Position numbers and translations under genes: made by a program. Shown here piece by piece: positions 56,601-64,000 of a stretch of 64,000 nt of DNA. The notes under the pieces are model-generated. The model ran no database searches. It saw nothing but the letters and a program-made list of their open reading frames with translations, and was not told the origin of the DNA. Source of the stretch: Fallopia convolvulus. Its lineage: Eukaryota > Streptophyta > Magnoliopsida > Caryophyllales > Polygonaceae. Numbering within the stretch: the first letter of the stretch is position 1; every line of letters starts with the position of its first letter. The stretch lies in NCBI GenBank assembly GCA_964016875.1, contig OZ024727.1, forward strand, positions 11,094,091-11,158,090, written 5' to 3'.

Positions 56601-59600
56601 ATGACACGTTGATACTTCTTTCCGCTATTTGGAAAATCCGAGTCATGAGGGAAGACCAACTTGTCATAGAGCTAGTATGACTGTATGAGGATTCACCGTG
56701 CCTTTACTTTCTTTCAATTGGCTGTGGTACAATGATTTGCTTTAATTGCCTATGATCTCCTCTTCTTTGATGAAGACATCTTTGGTACTAATAAGGGTTA
56801 AAATGTCAGCAAGACCATTTTTGGCTTAATTGATGGTTAGCTGGTGCAGATTAGGAGACTGCCATATATAAGTGGAAATATGTTGAGGCTTTGAAGACTG
56901 ATTTTATCTGGTTTATGTGAAGAATTTCTAAGTTGGGTGGATATGGCGGTGAATCTGGTGATAGTGTGAAGATGTAGAAACATTTGCTGTTTGTCTCCTC
57001 CATTCAGTAAATTTGTCAGTCACTTATCTCTGGGTGATCATAATAATAATAGTACACCCTTGCACAAGATCAGGATAGCTGTTCTTGTTTTTAGGAGAAG
57101 CTTCTTGAGGGTTCTCTTCACCAGAAATGGGGAAGGCAGAGATATAAGCTGGGTTTCATTATTTTGCTTGAAGCCTTAAGTGAGTTTAAAATTCAGGCTT
57201 TAAAATGTTCAAGGAGTTTCAACTTGCAAGTGATGCCCTGTATACTGCTTCTGACCCAGGTGTTGCTTTTGCAGTCACTGCGTTATTAGTGCTTAGTGGA
57301 TTTCATCTTTTTGGTATACTGAATTAGTGATGCCATGTATACCGCTTAACGGGAAGGCCAAACAGTTGGTATCTCTGATTGTAGATGGACTCGAGATTAG
57401 AACATTGCTTCTGTTTAGTTCATATAGAAATAGGAATATGAGCAGGAAGTAGATTCTAGGGTGAGAAATTGGCCTCAAAGCCAAGTTTACTTCTGTATTA
57501 TTTTCGAAAGACATAACTTCACACCAACAATAAGAGAGACAACACTGAAGTTTACCACTTTGTCTTGTTCTTATTTGGGAATGTTTTTGGCTTTTTGCAT
57601 TCTCCTTAAGAATGAGACCTTGGATTAGCTTAGACATGGAAAAAACCAACCCTGTTTGAAAAATGTGACCCAATCTGCCTGAAACCCAAAAATTGTCTGA
57701 AAATACATTTTCCAAAGCATGTACGAACCCGAACTGAAACATATATTGCTTGATAGAATCTGAGATCTGATCCAATCTGATGTTCGACTATTCATGTAAC
57801 TGAACTAGTGAACTGTTCCCAACTCAAATCATACCTGACTTGAAGCACCTTGAACAAAAAGCATAGTTACCCTAAAAACATGCATGTATCTGAACATACC
57901 CAACCAACTGGAAAGTGAAAAACACACCCCACCAAAATACCAAAATGTGAAGCATGCTTGATTGAAACAACCTGCACCTGCAAAGGCTGCAATATGCATA
58001 ACCTGAAACCCAAAAAATCCTGATTTCAAATAAAGCCCTGTATTAGGCTTTAATTTGACTCTCACAAACCCAAGCCATGCTAATCTCTATTTTTTTTTCT
58101 TCTTTTTCTTTCTTAACCCAACGACCTCTAATTTCTACAAACAACTGAAACTAATTTGATACAAAATTTCCACCTAAGCAGAGATTTACACTGAGTTATT
58201 GTTGTTGATGTCTTATATGCGTATCAGTTTGGCATGAAAGGCAATATAAACTATATAAGATTCGGTATAGCACTCAAAACATCAAGTAACTACCAGCTGT
58301 ATTCTTGTGTCATAGACTTCATCTCAAGGCATCATATAAATGTAGAATATGCAAGGTATGCTTAATGAAAAAGTAGACTATGAACATTGATTTCCTACTA
58401 CTGTAGTCGAGTATATACTTGGGAAATTAGAGCTGAAGCTGTAATATATTATGTATAAAAAGCATGTGAAATTATATGATTCAATATATTTAAACTATGA
58501 ACAATGCTCAACAAAGATTTGGTGGTATGCTATTGTATAAAAAGCATCTGAACATTGAAACTAATGCAGCTTTGCTTGCGTTTTGAGATGGTCATATAAT
58601 ATATGTTCCTGGATTTCATGCAATGGGCAGTTTGATTCTACAATTTCTTATGATTTAACTTCTAATCGTAGAAGTTATGCTCTACTACTGCTCCTCTCCC
58701 CTTTTTGCTCTACACTTGTGTTGGTATGTGGAGGTCATCTCTAGCAGAAATGTCATCATGCTAATGGTAGAATGCATGTCTTGCATTATGAATCATGTGC
58801 TGCAGATATTCTTGTATAACGAGGTACAACTTGATCTTGTGTTAAAAAGAATCAAAATTTGAATCTCTTAATGAAAGATCAGCAGAGGATAAATTCTTAG
58901 TTGGAGTAAGCTTCTAGCAGTATGGTCTTTTTCTTAGTAAAAAGAGCTATACTATATGCACAGTAGGCAGTTACTTTGTGTATCTCCTTTTGATATTTCC
59001 CTATGCTTCTGTGAGACCAGTCTTCCACTGTGTTATTCTCAGGGCAGAATTTCACTGCTCTAATCTTGTTTGATATGATTCATCTGGATTATCAATTTAT
59101 GTTAATGACTGATGCTTCATTATTATTGTCACATAGCCCCTATATCAATTTTGGTGCATTTTAACTAAATTTAGTTATTATTGTCACATAGCCGAATTTC
59201 AGTTTTCCTTGGGTCTATTGAGCTCATCCTCCTGACATGTCAGGGTATGGGTGCCCCCATCTTGACCCCCCAAATCCTGCTTGAGCATGACTATATTGGA
59301 CAATGATGTTGATTGATGCTTGATTATTTTATTTGTCAAATTATTAAACCAAAATGCATGTGAAGTCTCTTATCCGTGATTTTAGTATCTCTTTCCTAAA
59401 TCCCAGTGATCAGTTTGCAATGAATTTCCTGCTATGTAGATAGCTTTTTCATTTGATCTCCTAAAATGCAGAATGGCTATTTCCTTCTTGAAACTATTCA
59501 TTTTGGCTCCATTTATTCCCCAAACAAAATACTTGTTTTACGCTGGCCCACATAAAGTTAAATGTGAAGATGCACATAAAATGTGAGTAGACTTGTCAAT

Positions 59601-60097
59601 GGGGTAGGGTTTGGGTTAGGCAGATTTTAGGTTATGTCAATTATGACTGGATAAACTTTTGTCATAGGTTATGGGGGAGATTAGGTTACAATTAGACAAG
59701 TTTTGAAAGTCTTAAACCCTTGTCGCTGGGTTTATTTATAGTTGCTTCAATTTAGGTTCCATTGCTAATTGGAAGCTAGTGTAATGCTGCAATTCTCTGG
59801 TTGAGTTCTTAGGTCATGTTTTGATGAGTCTATCTCTGAGTTTATTTTGTTGTGCTCGAAGCTTTTGTCACATGGATGAACTAGAGCAGTTTTTGTCATA
59901 TAGATGCAGAAATGTTATAAAAAGCATCGGAAGTCTGTCTTTACATAGTGCAGCCTGACAAAGGAGATTTATGATTCATGTTTTGTTTTATATATAAATT
60001 TATTATCAGGATTGTTATCATAAAACTGATACTGGGTCGTGCTTGCAGGGCGTCTATATCCAATTCAACAGCCAATGGGCACGCCGATCACCGCTGA
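53607..60097 (+). CDS. L34e-like membrane protein, two coding exons, 234 aa
   Basis: Exon 1 (53607-54262) begins MPSLSTKPRKLSAS. It has a histidine-rich stretch (about residues 20-35), two hydrophobic segments (about 52-90 and 98-118, FVLASVAIVVGFWICCGF), then a cysteine-containing domain (RSRKCDNPKCKGLKKAMEFD, RARCGCPVSKL) ending GWGPKRGRKHKK. This is the layout of plant proteins annotated as ribosomal L34e superfamily (such as At5g19025), of unknown function, probably in the endomembrane system. I place a splice donor AA|GTGAGT at 54263 and an acceptor TTGCAG at 60048; exon 2 (60049-60097) adds ASISNSTANG and HADHR. If unspliced, a TGA overlapping the donor ends a 219-residue form. Exon 1 is firm; exon 2 is inferred. 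Confidence 0.8.
55346..55425. repeat. Tandem duplication of about 36 bp
   Basis: TCTAATGCTTTTAGAGCCAG and the following TTCAGCAGGTTGT occur twice in succession. Confidence 0.9.
55838..56118. mobile_element. Stowaway-type (Tc1/mariner) MITE
   Basis: It is 281 bp with inverted ends CTACCTCTTCGGTAAAAAAT and (reverse) CTACCTCCGTTCGGGAAAGA, flanked by TA on both sides (55836-55837 and 56119-56120). It is AT-rich inside and has no ORF. Confidence 0.85.
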
Positions 60098-60648
60098 TTG
60101 TGTGCCGGTGGTTGGCCCTTTTCATTCAGGTTCATTTCTTCTACTGGAAGATACTCCACACTTCATAGTGATCATTGCGTCTCGCCCTACAATCTGACAA
60201 CGGCCACCCATATACATATAGACCTGAATTCTGATACTTTATTCATAGCAGTGTCAAGCTCATCGAAAGATAATACATTTTTCTTACTCTCGTGTTTGGA
60301 ATAATAACTTATTACTGACCAATAAAGCTTTCATGTTGGGAGTCTGATTTCTTATGCATAAATTGGTATTCTGCTTCTACATTATTTTGTATAACTATCC
60401 GTGTGTCAAGTTTGGACCAGGTAGATATATTACAGGATGGTAGTCTGTTAATCAAGAAGCCATAAGAAATATTTCATAGGCCAAATCGTGTGAAAAGAAC
60501 ACTTCTTCAAAATCTACGAGTGTTTGCCATGTTAAGTGCAGCGGTTGATATGATGGTAGCGAGTAGCTTAAATCTAAACGTTAGCTTTGGAAATGCAGTT
60601 TCTCAAACGCACTAAACATTAAAAGCTGCCTCCACTGCTAGTTTTTTT

Positions 60649-60726
60649 TTTTTTTTGGGTGAAAGACATTGTCTATGAGAGTCGAACTGGAGACCTTTGG
60701 GTACAGACATACAGTGTCCGAAGGCA
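60649..60726 (-). mobile_element. Short SINE, minus orientation, with 17-bp TSD
   Basis: The direct repeat CCACTGCTAGTTTTTTT lies at 60632-60648 and 60727-60743. The body, read on the minus strand, has a pol III B-box-like AGTTCGACTC and ends in a CACCC(A)n tail. It is too short for a full SINE and is probably 5'-truncated. Confidence 0.65.
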
Positions 60727-61349
60727 CCACTGCTAGTTTTTTTGGCCTTACCAAACATGCACAAATAAGTAAAGACAGTGCAAGGATATCTTAGGATTTC
60801 ATCTGGGGATCTCATCCTCAGGTCTCATATCCTATCTATGTGCAGAACATTATGTTCTTCGTTATCCTCAGTCTCAAGATGAGAATTTAATGTGCCGTTC
60901 ATTTTAATACATGTTGTAATGACTTCTCATGTTAGATAATTTGGTTCATTTTGATTTTTTGCTATAATAGTTTTTAGTTTTACATCCGTACGATACATAG
61001 AAATAAAAATCCGAATTGCTTTATGTATTCAAATTAAACTTATTAGTGAAGTTCGAAAAGATTCTCGGACTCAATTAGGTGTGGACTGAGGTTACTATCG
61101 ACCATCACCTACCTGTGAAACAAGCACAGCATCCAAGCTCGAGAGACAGACGGCGCAACTAAGCTTTTTATATTATGATTTGAAGAAACTCAACCTTGTA
61201 TAATAGTTTTTGTTCTTTTTCTTTTACCTTTCTTTCCTTCTCTATAAACAACACAAACAAATTACTCCAACAGAAATACAAAATGAATACACCTAAAAGA
61301 CAATACTGTCATATAGTTCTCAAAACTAAATCCGAATGTCAAGTTTCAC

Positions 61350-61443
61350 TACTTTAGCTGGTAGGTTATGATATCTGAGTTCGAATCTCTCCTCCTTCGT
61401 TGTAATGGCTAAAGTGCCTCCTACTAGACCAAGAAAAAAAAAC
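61350..61443 (+). mobile_element. SINE-like sequence, plus orientation
   Basis: An A-box-like TAGCTGGTAGGTT (61358) and a B-box-like GAGTTCGAATCTC (61378) are spaced as in tRNA-derived SINEs, and an A-rich tail CCAAGAAAAAAAAA follows (61430-61443). No target duplication was identified. Confidence 0.5.
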
Positions 61444-61513
61444 TGAAGACAGATCACCAAAAACCAAAGTACTGCCAATAGCCAACAATCTAGATGTTCT
61501 TACATGAGTGTCA

Positions 61514-64000
61514 TCAAGAAGATACAGCCAAGATCTGCTGCTGCTGAATCAGTTGTTTCTGATAATCAAGATCAAATTCCAGTTCATGGACATACTCAAC
61601 CAAATTAATTTGATCATACACAATATGCAGCATCCGATATATCTCTTCACATTTCGGGTGAGCTTTTGCATTGGCAAGAAACGTATGCACCTCACTCGTC
61701 ACCTCAATCCAGCTACAACCTGGCTCCTTTTTTATCTTGTTCTGTCTCATTTCCTTCCTCAGCATTGATACCTTATCCCACATTCCAGCATCAGCATAAA
61801 TACTATTCAATAGAATGTATACAGATGAGTCACCTGGGTCTAACTGCATAATAGAATTAGCAGCTTTCTCTGCTACCATTACATTTCCATGAATCTTGCA
61901 TACACAGAGCAAGGTTCTCCATATGACATCATCAGCCTCAAAGGGCATTTCATCAATAAGCTTCAAAGCTTCAGAGATCCTTCCGGATCTTCCTAATATA
62001 TCTACCATGCATGCATAATGATCCAACTGAGGGTCCAATCCATAATTGTCCATTAAGTGGAAATAATGGAGACCTCTCTCAGCAAGCCCCATGTGTCCAC
62101 AAGCTCTAAGAATGGAGACAAAAGTTGCATGATTTGGCTTCACATTTTCTTGTTGCATTCTTTCGAAAATTTCAAGAGCTTCTTTTGCAAAGCCATTGTA
62201 AGCATAGCCACATAGCATGGCATTCCATGTGACAAAATCTCGCTTTCTTGCCTTTTCAAACATTAGTCGTGAGTCTTGCATGTTTCCGCACTTTGAGTAC
62301 ATGTCAACAAGAGCACTAGTGATGAATGTATCAAGTTGAAGCTCTTGCTTGATGATTTGGGCATGAATTTGCTGCCCAAGACCAACTGTGGCAAGATTTG
62401 CACACGTATCAAGGACTGTTGTGTAAGTAAAGTTATCTGGCTTCACACCCTTCTCAAGCATCAAGGTAAACAGCGTTTGTGCCTCCTCGTCATTTTCTTG
62501 GGAAGAATATCCAGAGATGATTGCATTCCATGAAACCATGTTCTGGTGCTCTATTCTGTTATGAAGTTTTAAGGCATCATTCATCATTGAACATTTGCAA
62601 TACATATCAACTAGAGCACTTCCAACGAATGGGTGCAAGCCCATACCAGATTTGATTATCCTAGTATGGATCTCCATTCCAGATCTTGAAACTCTATTAC
62701 TTGCAGAAGCTTTCAGAACACTACCATATGTGAAATCATCTGGTTCAAAACCAAAACAAAGCATTGAAACAAATAGAGAAAGAGTTTCTTCTTCTTTTCT
62801 ATTCTGTTCATAAGATGCAATAATTGAATTCCATGAAATAGCATCTCTTCTTGACATCTGATCAAATATGGCTCGAGCATCAGTTAAAGCTCCACATTTT
62901 CCATACATGTCCAAAATAGCATTTGCTACACATACATTTGTTAGCAGGTCCTGTTTTACAGTTAAACAATGGAGCTGACAGCCAAATGGAAGCTCTTTAA
63001 CCAGTGCACACGCACTAAAAGCAGCAGATAAGCTTATTTCATCAAACCCATGTCTAGATCTTCTCAAAAGATGAAAAAGTTCTAAGACTTCAAGTCCATT
63101 CCCATTTTGTAGGCACCCAACCATTAAGGCATTATAAGATTGCAAACTATGATTGGGCATCAAATTGAACAATCTTTGAGCAGTGGTCAAACTTTTACAT
63201 TTTGAGTACATATCTAAAGTAGCAGTTGCAACGATAGTGTCAGGTCCAAAATTAGTCTTTATGGTATGTCCATGCAATTGAAAACCTAGCCTTAATGCAG
63301 AAAGCCCAGCACATGCCCTAAACACACTAGCATAAATAGATTGACTTACTCCAACTCCTTGTCTTTGCATCTCCTTAAACAACTCCAGACCGTTGATGTA
63401 AAGATCATTCTGGACACAGCCAGCAATCATAGCACTCCAACAGACCCAGTTCTTGTACGGGATTTCACGAAAGAACTTAAGCGAATCATTTAAGTTCTTA
63501 CATTTTGCATACATGTCAACTAAAGCACTTCCACTTACCATGTCACTGCTCATGCCAATTTTGGTAGCAAGGCCATGAATTTGTCTACCCATAGTGTTGT
63601 CCTCCAATAAAGAACACGACTTCAGTATCATAGCAAGAGTAGTATGGTCAAAACACACACCAACTTTACCCATCTGCAAGAATATATCAATTGATTTGAT
63701 ATTATCACCATTTTGCCTGTACCCTGATATCAAAGAATTCCATGATATAACATCTTTCTCTGACATCATGTCAAATAATGATTGTGCTATCATCATTTCT
63801 CCACGCTCAAAATAAGCAAAGATCATAGAGTTCCAGGAAACTATATCTCTTTGAGGCATATTATCAAACACTCTACAGGCAAAGCTCATATTTGAGCATT
63901 TCGTGTACATCTTGATTAAACAATTTGTCACAAAAATAGTGGGCCTAAACCCAGATACAATCATCTGAGCATGGGCCTGTTTGCCAGGATTAAGAGCTTT
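61514..64000 (-). CDS. MEF13: E-class PPR RNA-editing factor, MEF13-like, partial
   Basis: The frame is open from the window edge to TGA/TAA at 61514; 828 residues are visible and the text KALNPGKQAHAQMIVSG shows it continues upstream, so the N-terminus and transit peptide are outside. It consists of about twenty PLS-type PPR motifs (DIVSWNSMIFAYFERGEM, FVTWNAMLCGYAYNGFAK), then an E domain (about residues 710-770 of the visible part, KEPGCSWIEV) and an E+-like tail, with no DYW domain. Such proteins pick sites for C-to-U editing in organelles, usually with a DYW partner in trans. From memory it resembles Arabidopsis At3g02330 (MEF13, mitochondrial) along its whole length; orthology needs a tree. 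Confidence 0.85.
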   Translation of the reverse strand, partial: KALNPGKQAHAQMIVSGFRPTIFVTNCLIKMYTKCSNMSFACRVFDNMPQRDIVSWNSMIFAYFERGEMMIAQSLFDMMSEKDVISWNSLISGYRQNGDNIKSIDIFLQMGKVGVCFDHTTLAMILKSCSLLEDNTMGRQIHGLATKIGMSSDMVSGSALVDMYAKCKNLNDSLKFFREIPYKNWVCWSAMIAGCVQNDLYINGLELFKEMQRQGVGVSQSIYASVFRACAGLSALRLGFQLHGHTIKTNFGPDTIVATATLDMYSKCKSLTTAQRLFNLMPNHSLQSYNALMVGCLQNGNGLEVLELFHLLRRSRHGFDEISLSAAFSACALVKELPFGCQLHCLTVKQDLLTNVCVANAILDMYGKCGALTDARAIFDQMSRRDAISWNSIIASYEQNRKEEETLSLFVSMLCFGFEPDDFTYGSVLKASASNRVSRSGMEIHTRIIKSGMGLHPFVGSALVDMYCKCSMMNDALKLHNRIEHQNMVSWNAIISGYSSQENDEEAQTLFTLMLEKGVKPDNFTYTTVLDTCANLATVGLGQQIHAQIIKQELQLDTFITSALVDMYSKCGNMQDSRLMFEKARKRDFVTWNAMLCGYAYNGFAKEALEIFERMQQENVKPNHATFVSILRACGHMGLAERGLHYFHLMDNYGLDPQLDHYACMVDILGRSGRISEALKLIDEMPFEADDVIWRTLLCVCKIHGNVMVAEKAANSIMQLDPGDSSVYILLNSIYADAGMWDKVSMLRKEMRQNKIKKEPGCSWIEVTSEVHTFLANAKAHPKCEEIYRMLHIVYDQINLVEYVHELEFDLDYQKQLIQQQQILAVSS

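Larger units (their letters stand above)
54263..60048 (+). other. 5.8-kb intron of the L34e-like gene
   Basis: It holds no convincing gene. It contains a Stowaway-type MITE (55838-56118), a tandem duplication (55346-55425) and a repeated TTATTGTCACATAGCC (59126 and 59179). Short open frames on both strands lack protein-like features. Confidence 0.6.
60098..61513. other. Region between convergent genes, with two SINE-like insertions
   Basis: It contains the 3' UTR of the L34e-like gene, then two short tRNA-derived retroposon-like sequences (60649-60726 and 61350-61443), then the 3' region of the MEF13-like gene. No gene was seen. Confidence 0.6.

Noticed and set aside
57293..57775. Minus-strand ORF of 160 codons in the L34e-like intron
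   Set aside because: No domain or homologue recognised, within AT-rich intron sequence; probably chance.
61370..61395. tRNA gene
   Set aside because: A- and B-box-like strings occur, but no cloverleaf can be drawn and an A-rich tail follows; a SINE fits better.

Overview
The window reads as nuclear DNA of a flowering plant, most likely a eudicot. Its genes belong to plant families (two PPR proteins, a DUF3527 protein, an L34e-like small membrane protein), they have plant-type introns, and they are separated by nested LTR retrotransposons, hAT and Helitron transposons and an endogenous pararetrovirus. Composition is AT-rich. The species cannot be named from the sequence.

Layout. Positions 1-8446 are the 3' part of an Athila-lineage Ty3/gypsy retrotransposon: broken integrase, long spacer, broken third ORF, polypurine tract and complete 3' LTR. 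A solo LTR sits inside its integrase. A decayed LTR-like stretch and about 1.8 kb without genes follow. At about 10.9-13.98 kb lies a minus-strand endogenous pararetrovirus (Caulimoviridae) fragment. A Ty1/copia element runs from about 13.97 to 24.65 kb (LTR, primer site, gag, integrase). It is interrupted by a related LTR (15813-17025) and by a Tekay-type solo LTR flanked by CTGAC (18376-24527). That solo LTR itself carries about 4.3 kb of gene-like DNA.

Positions 24.98-32.7 kb are a gene island: a 22-bp minisatellite, a P-class PPR gene (+), then a two-exon DUF3527 gene (-), the two being convergent. From 33 to 53.3 kb is a second transposon zone. It holds a CACTA-like end with a solo LTR nested in it, a gag-protease fragment of a second Athila-like element, a hAT transposase pseudogene split by two solo LTRs, an RNase H-like fragment and a complete-looking Helitron (50315-53280) that contains LINE debris.

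The Helitron ends 327 bp upstream of the start codon of an L34e-like gene. I model that gene as two coding exons separated by a 5.8-kb intron that carries a MITE. The window closes with a minus-strand E-class PPR editing factor resembling MEF13, cut by the window edge.

The four host genes are unlinked in function as far as can be seen; two are probably organelle RNA-binding proteins. The main points of interest are structural. A dimeric GGTACC-centred palindrome recurs at least 13 times through the first Athila element, including its coding parts. A second LTR family carries a different repeated palindrome. Six LTR insertions are seen, four of them with recognisable target duplications, and in three cases removing them restores a reading frame exactly. 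All similarity statements are from reading the sequence; no alignment or database search was run.
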